From positions 124,001 through 188,000 of the forward strand of contig CANNZV010002291.1 in NCBI GenBank assembly GCA_947561585.1: DNA of 64,000 nucleotides, in the 5' to 3' direction. Below the pieces are notes generated by a model. That model was not told the DNA's origin, made no database searches, and saw only the letters and a list, made by a program, of their open reading frames with translations. Origin of the DNA: Caprella mutica (Eukaryota > Arthropoda > Malacostraca > Amphipoda > Caprellidae). This document shows, piece after piece, positions 46,688-58,728 of the stretch. Each line of letters begins with the position of its first letter. Positions within the stretch are counted from its first letter, which is position 1. Both the position numbers and the translations under genes were made by a program.

Positions 46688-47030
46688 GTTGTTACTTCCA
46701 TATTTCGTATGCCGTGCTCTTACCAGACATATAAGATATTGCTACAACTCTATTCTGTATACTGTGCTTTTACCAGCCTTATGAGATATTGCTACTTCTC
46801 TATTCTGTATACTGTGCCTTTACCAGCCCTATAAGATGTTGCTACTTCTCTATTCTGTATACTGTGCCTTTACCAGCCCTATAAGATGTTGCTACTTCTC
46901 TATTCTGTATACTGTGCCTTTACCAGCCTTATGAGATGTTGCTACTTCTCTATTCTGTATACTGTGCCTTTACCAGCCTTATGAGATATTGTTACTTCCG
47001 TATTCTGTATACTGTGCCTTCATAAGACAT
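46688..47030. repeat. 50-bp tandem array
   Basis: About seven copies of GCTACTTCTCTATTCTGTAT, ACTGTGCCTTTACCAGCC, TTATGAGATGTT at exact 50-bp spacing. Confidence 0.95.
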
Positions 47031-47948
47031 AAAAATAAAATATATTGGTATCAATGATGATTTGAATGAAACATTAATTGAATTAGAATATATTTTATAT
47101 CGTAAGTAGATAGTAGGAAGCGTAATGACCTGGGAATGATTAAGAAAACTGTGATTTTTATAAATTAAAATGATGTGGATACCACATTCTAAGATATATA
47201 TATTAAATATTATTTTTCAATAAAGTTAATATTTTCGGTTTAAAATTCACTAGTAACAACAGGAGCGTTCACTGTTAGATAATTAGATAACAAAACTTCT
47301 CTTCGAAAAGTCGAAGTATTTTTCGATACAAGCGAATAAAAGAAAAAAATTAGTTGGGCACTTCAGAGAAAAGTTAAGGATTGCCTGTATGTAGTTAGTG
47401 ATAAATGAAATGATGGGGATATATATGATGTGAGGATAAAGGTATCTATGATAATTCAGATTTATAAAAAATGTATATTGAAATATATCTATTTGAGATA
47501 AGATATCATTGGGATATAAATATTTATTTGGTTTATAATTAGATAAGGATATAAATATCTATCTATTTAAGAGATTTCCATAATTTTCAATATATCAAAA
47601 ACGTTATTTTATAATGTTTAAAATAATGTATTTTGGGTTCATGTTAAATATAAAGAAACAGCTCTTAGATTCATTGTTTTACAGATGTTTAAAAAGGTAA
47701 GTAGAGCAAATATTCTATCTAACATTTGGTGAGTAAAGTTCATTTAATGTTGAGATTATCGATAAGTTAATAGTTCAAGAGGTAGATAGATCCTTTACCG
47801 GCCCAATGTGACTGAGATCTATTTACTACGGGGTGTTTTTCTCATACCGCAGCTACAACAATTCAGTCATATCGTATATCCATGCCTTTTTTTGCTGTAG
47901 CATAAAAAATACACTCGTGTGGAAAGGGTCTATTGAGAATGAATTATA
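47031..47948. other. AT-rich spacer
   Basis: No gene recognised. GC-richer piece at 47785-47890 (ACCGGCCCAATGTGACTGAG) is unassigned and may be the edge of an old element. Confidence 0.4.
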
Positions 47949-48934
47949 CAGGGTGTGTAATAATGACCCAAAATAATCTTTAATAAGTTTTGAAATAAGC
48001 CTTCGATTTTAAAAAACTAAACCACTATAGAATCCTGAAAATATCGCGTTTTACATTATAAAACATTGTTGATGATACGGGTATGGGATGAAAGTTCAGC
48101 GATAAATGAAAATTGGATGCTGCACAAAGGTGACTTCGCACGTCCAGTTGCTTTCTGCGAGTGGGGTTTAGAGAAGCATGGAGAAATTTCGAAATTTGTT
48201 CGGAACTTAATCATGTCAGATGAAGCTTATTTCGGACTGAAAGACTGTGTCAATAAACATAACGTCCGTTTTTGGGGAACTGGAAACGCGAAGGTGATCA
48301 GAGAAAAGTTGCTCCATTCAGAAAGAGTCACAGAGCGGTGTGGAATAAAGGAGAATATGATTATCGGTCCAAATTTCTTGAAGATAGCAATGGCTAAACA
48401 GTTACAGTGAATGCAGAGCGATATCACGACATGATAACTGACTTTTTGATTCCGAAAGTGATTTAAAAGAATTTGACTAATCTAATTAAGAATACCCCTG
48501 TAACACTACGAGGCCCAACATTGAAATCATGCGTCAGAAGTTTCCGGGAAGATTGATCTCAAGATCTGGCGACGTTGAATGGTCAACAAGATCTCCAGAT
48601 CTTTCCGCACTAGATTATTTCGTATGGGGATATATCAAAAGAAGAGTCTAGCTTATCAAGCCAAAAGATATACCTCAATTGAAGGCACATATTAAAACAG
48701 AAATTGGATCTAATGGACAGAAAATGCTGATCAGAGCAATGAAAACCTCCGTTATCGTGCCGAAATTTGCGTGCAAACAGAAGGGCAGGATTTGAAAGAA
48801 ATCATTTTCAAGGAGTGATTGAGTAAAAATGCGATGTTTTCAGGATTTTATAGTCGTTTAGTTTTTAAAAATTCATGCATTATCTCAAAAGTTATTAAAG
48901 ATTATTTTGGGTCTCATCATTATTACAAACCCTT
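47949..48934 (+). mobile_element. degenerate mariner/IS630-type element with long TIRs
   Basis: Ends CAGGGTGTGTAATAATG and (reversed) AAGGGTTTGTAATAATG are flanked by TA (47947-47948 and 48935-48936), as expected for IS630-Tc1-mariner. The inverted match continues for over 100 bp on each side (ACCCAAAATAATCTTTAATA in both). The transposase is broken: a 114-codon frame (48066-48410) includes FCEWGLEKHGEISKF and the first catalytic region IMSDEAYF plus VNKHNVRFWGTGN. After stops and shifts come RYHDMITDFLIPKV, RSPDLSALDYFVWGYIKRRV and later IKTEIGS. The block with the second catalytic Asp (usually F-x-Q-D-G-A) is missing, so the copy is dead. Long TIRs distinguish it from classical mariners, which have about 30 bp. 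Confidence 0.88.
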
Positions 48935-49229
48935 TATATTATATGGACTCCGCCCCTTACATTTATTCCAATTATGTTTCAGTTTAATAAATGATTCTTA
49001 CACAATAAATCTCACCAAAGAGTATTTCACCACTCGAAATAATCAAATCACTATATACAGTCAACTCATGCATGACTGTCTGAATGATGGCGCTGTCTCT
49101 TTGCATTGTTTATCATTTCATATACAACACCACAAAATATGAATCAATGTAATAGAAAAAAATAATTAAAATGTCATCCAACTCTACGGTTTTATAATTT
49201 AGATCATGATATCAAACCAATCCATCATT
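48935..49229. other. spacer with 107-codon frame
   Basis: The frame 48819-49142 starts inside the mariner right TIR and runs out into flanking DNA; not a gene. Confidence 0.5.
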
Positions 49230-49392
49230 TACCACAACACCAACACCGATAAAATACTACAATACCATTCAAATACCGCAATAGCAATCATTTACCACAA
49301 TACCAATCTTTTTTTTTACCAATCACAGTACCAATCATTTCACAATACCAATCATTTACCACAATACCAATCTTGTACCACAATACCAATCA
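49230..49392. repeat. ACCACAATACCAATCATTT array
   Basis: About eight degenerate units of 17-22 bp. It is responsible for the Asn/Gln/Tyr-rich 103-codon frame. Confidence 0.8.
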
Positions 49393-49624
49393 TATACAAA
49401 AATAAAAATCAAATTGAAGAGAAAGCTTTGCTCCGTAACAGTTCTGGCGATAGCTTTATTAATTATTATATTGAAGGCCTATTTATAGATATACGTAGCC
49501 AAAGCAACGAAACGTAAACTGATCTATGATGAAGTACCAATACAAAGCCTTTCAATATTAAACATGCGAGGTGGATCACCTCATCATCGATCTTACTCAC
49601 TCATTTTAATAATTTGTTTTGACT

Positions 49625-50190
49625 GTAAATAAATATATTTACCGTATTGGTTTATTCTAAGTGGAATATTATTTGTATTGACTGTAAATAGGTATTGAAT
49701 GAATGTTCTTCACCGTAAGAGTTCATCCCTAGTGGAATAATATTTGTATTGACTGTAAATAGATATTGTATGAATGTTCTTCACCATAAGAATTCATCCC
49801 CAGTGGAATATTATTTGTATTGACTGTAAATAGATATTGTATGAATGTTCTTCACCGTAAGAGTTCATTCCTAGTGGAATATTATTTGTATTGACTGTAA
49901 ATAGATATTATATGAATGTTCTTCAACGTAAGAGCTCATCACTAATGGAATATTATTTGTATATTGACTGTTAATGAATTGTTTTCACCGTAAGAATTCA
50001 TCGCTAGTGGAATATTATTTGTATTGACTGTAAATAGATATTGTATGAATGTTCTTCAACGTAAGAGCTCATCACTAATGGAATATTATTTGTATATTGA
50101 CTGTTAATGAATTGTTTTCACCGTAAGAATTCATCGCTAGTGGAATATTATTTGTATTGGCTGTAAATAGATATTGTATGAATTGTCCTT
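49625..50190 (-). repeat. 71-bp dispersed satellite, locus 2 (inverted)
   Basis: About eight copies of the 71-bp unit seen at 10018-10432, in reverse orientation (TGAATGTTCTTCACCGTAAG, AGTGGAATATTATTTGTATT). Two units are shortened (TTGACTGTTAATGAATTG) and the shortened/full pair is itself repeated, at 49900-50020 and 50030-50150. Confidence 0.95.
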
Positions 50191-51426
50191 AAAATCCTTA
50201 ATTGCTGTAAAAAACTCAATTGGGTCTTAGAAGTTAAGCACCAACATTCATGGTACTTACGGCTGAAATTTGAAACTTTCTACGATAATGTACATAGTTT
50301 GGTGTACTGGACACTATGAACTTTCTTCATAAAATAAGATTATCAACGTACGTACGTTTGTTACATTGTTCTTACGTAATGTGTACTAATTTTGATAATA
50401 TAATAATAATATAAAACCTAAATGTGACAATTTGAACTGGGTAATGACTCAATTACCCTGTAATTACTCCATTAATATTTGTATTGGAGTCTATAAAGAA
50501 TTCATGAACAATTACCATTCATAAGATATTGATCTGTGAGCTAGAAACTTTAGTATTCAATATAGAATTACTTTGACCTCTGCATTTATATTGGTTGTTA
50601 AAGTTGATGGGGTCAATGGGTTATTTGAAGTAAAAGAATTTGTAACGAGTTCATCTTATTTAATTAAAAATAAAGTATCGCTTATTATGTTATTCAATAT
50701 AAGTAATTTTATTTATTGAAATTATTAAATTCTGACAATTATGATTAATAAAAGTACATCTATTGTGGCAAAGTAGATTCGTACTTCAATATACATCTTA
50801 TACATAATAAACAATTCAATCAATCAACATCGATCACCATCGCCTACGTCAGTAATAAAGTTGAAATCTACGCATTTCTATATCCAGTCTTGAGCTGATA
50901 TGTTTATATCTACATTATGTTCTCCATTCTATTGTGACCAAATGATATAATAAATTGAAATTTCTTCAGTTCTTGAAGATTATTCATGAGGTTCCTGAGA
51001 ATATTATGTCCTGTGCGTGGGCTTAACTATCAAAAAGACTACTGAATGCAAGACCTTTGTAATTTGCATATGCTCAACATGTGACAAGAATTTGCAAGCG
51101 AACTTTTGACGTAAAATAACATGTAAGAATAATTTGAAGTTATAGGATAGATTCTCAAGATAGTTATTTAAGTATTGTAATCCGAACATCTGTGTAAATT
51201 TCATAATAAGATAGAAAGTCTACAGAATTTACATTTATAATAAAAAGTAACTATTCGTTCGTACGTAAGTTACAGAAAAAGATGTGAAAAAAGCTATATA
51301 AAATGATGTAATGGCATTAATGTTAATATATTGAAAATAAATTTAATGTTATGTAAGATAAAATAGGAAAAAACTTCAGTAAAACTCTAACATATATAAA
51401 ATGTGGGTCTAGGATATCTCGTTCAA
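50191..51426. other. AT-rich spacer
   Basis: No gene or repeat recognised; a 66-codon minus frame at 51004-51204 has no coding character. Confidence 0.45.
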
Positions 51427-52145
51427 GGACATTTCGTCCACGAACATTTTGTTCACGAATGGCTTCATTTTGTATTTTTAAAGTGTTTATAGGATAAATT
51501 TTATATTATTTTTCACTATTAAATTAATAGGCAGGTGTAAATATACAATAACATAATAGTGATTTAAGCCGTATATGAATTTACACAGAAAAATGTTTAT
51601 CTATCGATTACAGTTATGAAATAATATATGCTAAATGGATTGGATGTATCTTTAAGATATTTACCTCGTTTAAGATTTTGCATGAATAATGAAATCTAAA
51701 ATTTAGATTTGAAATAGCAGGGTCTTAACAAGAATAAATATGTGGACACTTAGGAATTAAAGTAATTACAATAGAGGTAAATAATTGTAATTATTATATA
51801 TGTATAAGTCCGAAAACATGAAACATTCCAATAACACGGACTTTTTACGTTTATATAATTAAACGTAACACTAATAAGTACTAATATTTATCTAATTTTT
51901 AGCTGTATAACATTAAAAAAGTTTTCGTTTTTATTATTTTACTGATGCTGGCCAACAGGATAAAAAGATTGCAATAAGAATTTTGGCAAAGACTATACAT
52001 TTCTAATTACCATCAAAAAAGGGTGTAAAATAATTTATATTGCAGAATATATATAAATAATATAATATATAAAATAAAGCACACAAAAAATGTAATACAA
52101 AATAAAGCAATTCGTGGACGAATTGTCCGTGGACAAAATGTGTCC
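51427..52145. mobile_element. foldback element D (GGACATTTCGTCCACGAA arms)
   Basis: The left arm GGACATTTCGTCCACGAA, CATTTTGTTCACGAAT, continuing into CTTCATTTTGTATT, is matched by the reversed right arm (GGACACATTTTGTCCACGG, ACAATTCGTCCACGAAT, CTTTATTTTGTATT). Units are 15 bp apart. The interior is AT-rich and non-coding. No clear duplication. Confidence 0.75.
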
Positions 52146-52903
52146 ACTATCAACATATTTCCCTCCCTGCTTTTATTTTCTGCTCGTCATTTATCCGGTA
52201 AATGGTGGTGATGATTTCCCCCACTTATAAGGTATTTGATTTATACTTTACATCATAAAGTGTCAAGTTAATTAAAGTGGATAGAGAGCTTTTTAATTCA
52301 TTCACATGTACTCCAACTCGAGGTTAATGTGCAGTGGTTTGTTATTACACACAACGCTTTTTGAGCATGAATTTGTATCTTACATTGAATGATTAAGTAT
52401 GGAATTATGAACGTAATTCTTCTTTTTAAATGGAACAATATCGTCTTTTAAAATTAAGCGTATTGTTGTAAAAAATACGAGCCAAAATATCATTAGTGTA
52501 CCTATATAATATCAAATATAGAATAATACTGAATAGGTTAGAATAATAATGGAACACTGTTTTATTCTTAAAAGCAATGTACGACTGTACGTGTGTCAAT
52601 ATTACTCTGTTGATATATTGATTGAAGGTAAATTAAAGTGAGTAACTGACGCCTGTAATTCAGTCGTTAACCTTGAGTGAAGAAAAGTCACTAATTGAAT
52701 ATTTTGTATCTTGGTGATGGTGAATTAAGTTATTCTTCTATAGAATAATCATTTAAACAAAATAACATTTTTCATGGCTTATTATATTTTCATTTTTTGA
52801 TGAATTGATTATCATTCTACGATGTTAAATAGTTAATACTAAACCAATCAACATAAATCGTGAAAATAAAACAGTTATAGTCTGTAGTCAGAAATTCCGA
52901 CTA
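52146..52903. other. AT-rich spacer
   Basis: Nothing recognised. Confidence 0.4.
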
Positions 52904-53092
52904 CAGTTAAACTCCTCGTTAATGAAAACCTGTATAGTGAATGTAGTGTCCCAATAATAATGAATAGTATCTAGTCTGCCATCAAATTCAGAAAACTAAT
53001 GACATTTTTTATGGCAGAATAATGAAAATAAATCACTATAGAGGCTACTTCCTTACTCAGGACTCAACATTTACTATACTATATACAGTATT
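52904..53092. mobile_element. palindromic MITE family, copy 3 (decayed)
   Basis: CAGTTAAACTCCTCGTTAATG at the left, internal GTATAGTGAATGTAGTGTCC and the inverted GGACTCAACATTTACTATAC, and ATGGCAGA matching the core of the copy at 31611-31829. The right end is unclear. Confidence 0.5.
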
Positions 53093-53300
53093 TCATTATA
53101 GAATAATACTATTGTAAAATAATTTATGATAAAATACGATGAATATCTATCTGTTATCATAAAAAGATTATCATCTAATTTCCGACTGGAATATATGTAA
53201 GGTAAAGGGGTAAATACATCGACTAAAGTGAAGTGAAAAAAGAGTCTACAGGTAGTAGGCTTCCATGATCCAAATTTCTTTGAGGGTACGAGCACTAGAG

Positions 53301-53314
53301 CCCCCCCCCCCCCC
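53301..53314. repeat. C14 homopolymer
   Basis: Fourteen C in a row, exceptional in this AT-rich window. The 93-codon minus frame reads through it as Gly and is not credible. Confidence 0.95.
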
Positions 53315-53399
53315 AGGAGGGTTTCCAAATTCCAAATGGGGAGGGGGAGAGTCAAAAATCATGTTTTTTTGGTTGGAAGATGAATGTTAGGAACTGTAC

Positions 53400-54540
53400 T
53401 CTGCATTTGTATTACCTATAGATTACAGGACAACATGAAAACAACATTCAAGCTTCATCCATAGTGATAATTAGACATTTCATTTTATTGTTTTTATGCT
53501 TATGGATCCCCTTCAAAATTTGTATACTTTATCAAAAAAAGACGAGAAAACAATGAATTTCCACGCTAAAAGAAAATAAAAGACAGTTTTAGAATCCTTG
53601 GAACCTTTCTAACAAATTTACAAAGGGATTTTTCGATTTACAATATATTTTTTTGTCACAATTCAAAACCGAAAATATAGCTCTCATTTAAAGTTTAGTT
53701 AGTCATCAAAAAATAACCATAGAAATTGAACATAAAGGAAAATAAGAAAAGTTACATAATAATAACATGAAAACATCATTCAAACATTTCACTTTACTAG
53801 TTCATGTTTTTGGGTCTCCTGTAAATTGTGTATTTTCCAATTCAAAAAGATGGAAGTCAAAGAGTTTTCACCTTACAAAAAAACCAAAGACAGCTTTAGA
53901 ATTCTTAAAACAATTTTTCTCTCGTTTAATTTTTATCACAGTTTAAAATCGAAAATTTAGGTGATTTTTAGCTTTAGTTAGTCATCAAAAAATGCTTTAA
54001 AAACCTCTCCATAGATTTGTTCTAAATGTCCCTAAGATTTTGAAATTGTCTTAGTTTTCATTCTATTTAGCTTATACACTTATACACTTCTCGTCTTTTG
54101 AAATTTATAATTTTTTTTAAATTAAAAACTACATTTTTTTAAAACCAAAGCCAAAATCTAAAAAGTTGCAGGAATAATATGTGTTTTTTTGTCGCAAAGT
54201 TAAATATACCATACAAATTTCAAAATGATCGGTCCAAAAATAAAAATAATACAAGACTTAAATTACCGCGTCGAAACACCCACATTAATTTCGAATTCAC
54301 GTCATGTTTCTATCGAATGCCAGTAAGCTGGAATTGAATTTTCGGACATATGGTTTGCCACTCCTATTTTGGGGCCAATTGCAGTTCTTTACGTGTAAAT
54401 TGTCTCTACAACTTACAAGAAGAAGACTCACACGCAAGACAAGGAGCTGTAATTAAATAGGAAAGCTTCTGACCACAAGATATACATCAATAATGCGAAC
54501 GGAAACACTCCCACGCAGACTGACTCCAATCTTACCGATT
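53400..54540. other. spacer, partly GC-richer
   Basis: 53400-54240 is AT-rich with a diverged internal duplication: ATAGTGATAATTAGACATTT... and ...CAAAGACAGCTTTAGAATTC echo each other about 310 bp apart (compare AAAGACAGTTTTAGAATCC near 53580). At 54417-54446 a 30-nt minus-strand stretch has strong acceptor (CTATTTAATTACAG) and donor (GTAAGTTG) contexts and reads PCLACESSS in one frame; a micro-exon is possible but weak. Confidence 0.35.
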
Positions 54541-54543
54541 AAC

Positions 54544-54605
54544 CTATCCACCTACCTGCCTACCTACCTACCTATCTACCTACCTACCTACTAACCTACT
54601 TACTA
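54544..54605. repeat. CTAC microsatellite
   Basis: Imperfect (CTAC)n, with CTGC, TATC and TAAC variants. Confidence 0.9.
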
Positions 54606-55545
54606 GCCTTCCACAAACCTAACTACTCTACCCAGTTAAAAGTAGGTGAATAGGTCTACTGTAGGTACTAAAATTACCCATGTTTATTCTCAACTTGGAA
54701 TATACTCTGAAGAAGGACGGTGGTTTATAGTAGTAGAAAACCTGAGAATTCTAATATAAGTTCAAGATGATTTTTTTTTAATTACTATATGCATATACAT
54801 ATTTAATATTGATTATGTGTAAGTTATATTTAAGTCAATAAATTAAAATGTTTTGTAACGAGAGAGGAAAAGAGAAGAGGTGTGAAGAAGAAGAGAGAAT
54901 TTTAGAAAAATTGAAAATTACTTCAAAGCAATAGACCATCATTTCTTTATATTATTTGAAAATTGTTTTTAATTCAAATTAATTATAAATAATATTATTT
55001 CGTCATATCTAGCTTTTATTTTATGAGAATAAGTAATTGACACTTAATAAAATCATACGATACTGTAATCAAAAAACTATTCACTGAATTACGTTTAAAA
55101 TATCCTTTATATAAATGACCAGAAGAATATTATAAAAATATAATATTATAATTATTTTTGCACTAACTGTTCTACTTATTGTAACATTTATGCAGATATA
55201 AAAGTGTTATTATTTTCAGTAAATGCCAAATTCAATGGAGCTTACATGGTATTAGTTTGAATATTCATTCCATATCTATTATGTGAAACTCATTACAGGG
55301 AAACAGCAAATAGATGAATTATAAAAGAGGCTTGGTTATAATCAATAAGGAGAGTAAAGTAAAGAGGGGTAAGTTCTGAGTTATCGGACGGTTTCTCATT
55401 TTCGAACACGCAGGAATATATAATTAATAAATAGAGTTGATTGTATCTTCAAATATAAGATAAATAATATATCTTACATATTTCTCATAATACTTTTTTG
55501 ATCGTTAAAAACATAGCAACATCGAAGTACAAGGACACTAAATTA
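54606..55545. other. AT-rich spacer with dispersed repeat piece
   Basis: At 55365-55440 GGGGTAAGTTCTGAGTTATC and GGACGGTTTCTCATTTTCGA match the first half of the dispersed repeat at 6695-6830. No gene. Confidence 0.5.
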
Positions 55546-55547
55546 TA

Positions 55548-55655
55548 GGCTCACAGTTCTCGGGAAGTGCCTGTTCTTTTCATGAAATGTCAACCTGAAA
55601 TTTTTGTCAAATAAGTTCATTACCCATATGTTGATACCCACTTCCCGAGTACTGT
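55548..55655. mobile_element. small inverted-repeat element (CTCGGGAAGTG)
   Basis: CACAGTTCTCGGGAAGTGCC at the left and CCACTTCCCGAGTACTGTAA at the right form an 18-bp near-perfect inverted pair spanning about 108 bp. Possibly a tiny MITE. Confidence 0.5.
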
Positions 55656-55659
55656 AACG

Positions 55660-56764
55660 TTAACGTAAATCAAAGAGAAAGGTAAAAATATAATTCAAAA
55701 ATAATTTTAGGTAAACAGTTTATTCAAATAAACTACATTTGTGTAAATTAATATTAATATTTTAATAAGATGATTTTTTCAATAGTAAAAGAACGAAATG
55801 TTTAAAGAAGATTATTATTTTTGATACAATTTTTCAACAGAAATTGGATGGTTCGGAAAATTGGGCAATATTTCAATCTTTGAAGGCCGATAATTGAAGG
55901 ATAACATAACGATTTTCGAATGCTCAATGAATTGATAATATCAATAGTGTGAATTAATATTTGAACAGAATAAGTAATCGTTAGTAACTTAGAATATGCT
56001 GTTATAGTGTTTTTATTTAGTCTTGTTTTATTATAGAGAAACTATCTTTAAAAATTGAATTACGTACAATAATTTTTTTTATCAGAAAATGGGTTGTGTA
56101 CTCTGTACAGTGTACAATGTACATCATAGACTATTACGATAAAATGTCCCAGTAGAATATGAATGTTACTAGTGGGACAAATTGGCCCATTCGGCGCGAA
56201 AGGGTTAGGTAATTGAGAGAAATTTTGTTCTTTGAACGGTAACTGTGGGCATACGGTAATTGAGTTGTTACCCTAACGAATATGAAAATAACAACTCTAA
56301 GGAATTGAATTACAAAAAAATAAAAAAATATCTTTTTTAAGAAATTTAATAAATTCATTAAAAAATACTTCTTCATAATTCATCGAGAAAAAGATCACAA
56401 ATTATTAAAGATGATTCTCTAATTTCGAACAATATAAAAATATTCAGAATGGCTACAGTTTCTCAGCTAAAATAGGCATATAATGTATAAACATGCATTT
56501 GCTTTTATTAATTTTCACGAGGGTCATTAAAATCTCAAAGTTAAAGATTCAAAATGCCGGTAAAACCTTCAATGTTGATATTTTAATAACTTCTTGATAA
56601 TATGAAAATTACTTTCACTATAAATCTTTTCAATTGTGTATATATTCATATAAGTAATAAACTCTGCTTAATTACGAATAAAATTATTAACGTTTTAAAT
56701 ATTTTGAACGGCATTGTAATATGTATCATCAGTAATTTGTATTTTGAATATTAAATTATGTCGA
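55660..56764. other. AT-rich spacer
   Basis: At 56185-56280 (TTCGGCGCGAAAGGGTTAGG, ACGGTAACTGTGGGCATACG, GTTGTTACCC) is a piece with a diverged copy at 63325-63370 (ACGGTAACTGTAAGCCGTCG, GTCGTCACCC). No gene. Confidence 0.45.
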
Positions 56765-57310
56765 ATCTTCTATTTCTTCCAGATTTTCCTCCATTTCTCC
56801 CGGAAACAATACATTTATCAACAATCTCCTCCATTTTTCCTGAATAACATATTTCCATATTTCCCTAATCCTCTTCTCCCGAGAATTTTATTTTCCATAT
56901 TTTCCTTCTTTTTTACGGAATAATTTTTTCCCCATATTTCCTCCATTTCTCCTGAAATATTTTTATCCCAGATATTTCTCAATTTTTCCCAGAGTAACAT
57001 TTATTCCTTTTTTCATCTATTTCTCCCGGAAAAAAACATTTTTCCATATCTTCCTCAAATTATCCAGGAAAAAACGTTTTTCATAGATTTTCCTTTACAT
57101 CTTCCGGAATAACTTTCTCTCCTATTTTCCTCCATTTTTCCCGAAATAACTTCTTTCCAGATTTCCCTCTCCATCTCCCGGAATAACTTGTTCCCAGATT
57201 TTCCTCACAATCTCCCGGAATAAATATTATTCCAATTTTCCTCCATTTCTCCCGGAAAAAACGTTTTTCCCATATTTTCCTCCACATCTCACGAAATAAG
57301 TTTTTTCCAC
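56765..57310. repeat. about 38-bp degenerate array (TTTTCCTCCATTTCTCCCGG)
   Basis: About 14 diverged units of TTTTCCTCCATTTCTCCCGG followed by AATAACTTTTTCCCATA-like spacers, unit length varying 33-42 bp. Its minus-strand frames of 60-68 codons (rich in GKN, EKW, GEN) are artefacts. Confidence 0.85.
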
Positions 57311-58384
57311 CCTCTGCGGGCTGTTCACTTGCACAAAAAAGATGAAAGCGGATTACGGCTTTGAATTGAAGGTAAAAAAGTGGAAGGCGTTATTTGAAAG
57401 CATTTTGATTTGCCTCTCCTTGCAAATGAAATGATTGGGAATTAAAAACGAGAAGTACATCTGATAGGATTAAATTTATAAACTAGAGTACATGGTGGAA
57501 AAACAATTGAATGATTGAACATTTTAAAGATATAAAATGGCTCTTTTAACATTGAAAATGTAAAAAATGTCTGTATATCAATTTGGTTTTAGAATTTTCA
57601 TTAAGAAATATTACCTGATGTGATTTTATTAATCGATTGGTCTATTTTTTTCAATTTCCATCAACAAACATTATTTTTACTTTTGAATGTGCTATGATTT
57701 TTTCTTAACTATAATAAAATCATAATATTTTAATGTATGTGCATACCCTGTCAAAACAACTTATTGCAAAAAGACTAAATTATCTCTCTATAAATTGATA
57801 TGTATTCAGAAAATGTCATTGGAAAATATAATTTTAGAAATATATAAAAAAATATAAAAAAAACTGGTAATAAAGTAATTCATAAAATCAACAAGAAACG
57901 GTGTGTGTGTGTGAGAGTATGTGATATTTAAATTTTTCTATTATTAAACAGCGAATGCTTCTTACACAGTGTTAGTTTCATCTCATACCTCATAGAGAAG
58001 AAATGTCAGAATTGGTATTTAGGTTACCGAACTCAATATTAAAGGAAAGGGTTAATTAATCTTTCATTTTGATGGTTTATTTTCATTATCGATTAGTTAA
58101 CTAGCTAATTTATATAATCATTTATGTGATGATACCAACCATTGAAAAAATAAGAAGCCAATTTAGTGAATATTAATAGTTCAAATCACAAAACCATTGA
58201 CTATTATTTATGAAAACATAAGAATTTCAGAGCATTATTCAAAGTGTGAAGAAATATTATTAGTCGAAACTCAAAATCCTAATTTAATAACAGGTAGGTT
58301 TGCTAAATTTAGTATATTGTTTAATAGATAATTAGCTATTTCATGAATTTTCTTGTGAAATTCAAAATTAACTCTTAACAAGCA
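57311..58384. other. spacer with small GC-richer patch
   Basis: At 57316-57436 a plus-strand frame reads CGLFTCTKKMKADYGFELK then VKKWKALFESILICLSLQ before a stop; it has no clear acceptor and is of unknown status. A short GT run lies at 57901-57913. Confidence 0.3.
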
Positions 58385-58460
58385 TTGCAAATAAAGTGTA
58401 CAGTAATGACTCTAATGAATTAGAACAACCAACTATCGTAAAAAAAGTGTAAATAGAATC
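58385..58460 (+). repeat. dispersed 45-bp minisatellite, decayed locus 4
   Basis: GCAAATAAAGTGTACAGTAA followed by AGAACAACCAACTATCGTAA matches the two halves of the 45-bp unit. Confidence 0.5.
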
Positions 58461-58488
58461 TGTAACCAATGTGTATCTATACTTCCAG

Positions 58489-58728
58489 AAAATATTTTTC
58501 GTAGAGTACGAGGACAAGAAATCAGTGAACAATTTAGTTTTCTCTGGAGCACAAGTGAGTCAGTCTGCTATGCCAATCAGGTCTCCTTTCCTCTTCTACA
58601 ACTTCACCTCTTCATCCTGTGACAGCAGCAAATACACTGAAGCAAAGGAGATCTGCGGACTGAACATTGAGAGTCCTGACCTACTGACGGATAAATCACT
58701 TTTTCAAAAGCGGGTGACATGCGCTAGT
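58489..58728 (+). CDS. 240-nt exon of an unidentified secreted/membrane protein
   Basis: The acceptor GTATCTATACTTCCAG precedes exactly 80 codons, and the strong donor AGT|GTGAGTTAC follows. The frame reads KIFFVEYEDKKSVNNLVF, SGAQVSQSAMPIRSPFLFYN, FTSSSCDSSKYTEAKEICGL, NIESPDLLTDKSLFQKRV and TCAS. It has three cysteines, an N-F-T glycosylation sequon and no hydrophobic span, which suits an extracellular domain. Third-position use and GC (about 45%) stand out from the flanks. An internal GTGAGT (after GGAGCACAA) is an alternative donor. I do not recognise the family. It is the best single exon in the window; no neighbouring plus-strand exon was found with confidence. Confidence 0.65.

Noticed and set aside
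48227..48427. 66-codon minus-strand frame
   Set aside because: Antisense of the mariner transposase remnant.
53074..53355. 93-codon minus-strand frame with GGGG
   Set aside because: It reads through the C14 run and a decayed MITE; no coding character.
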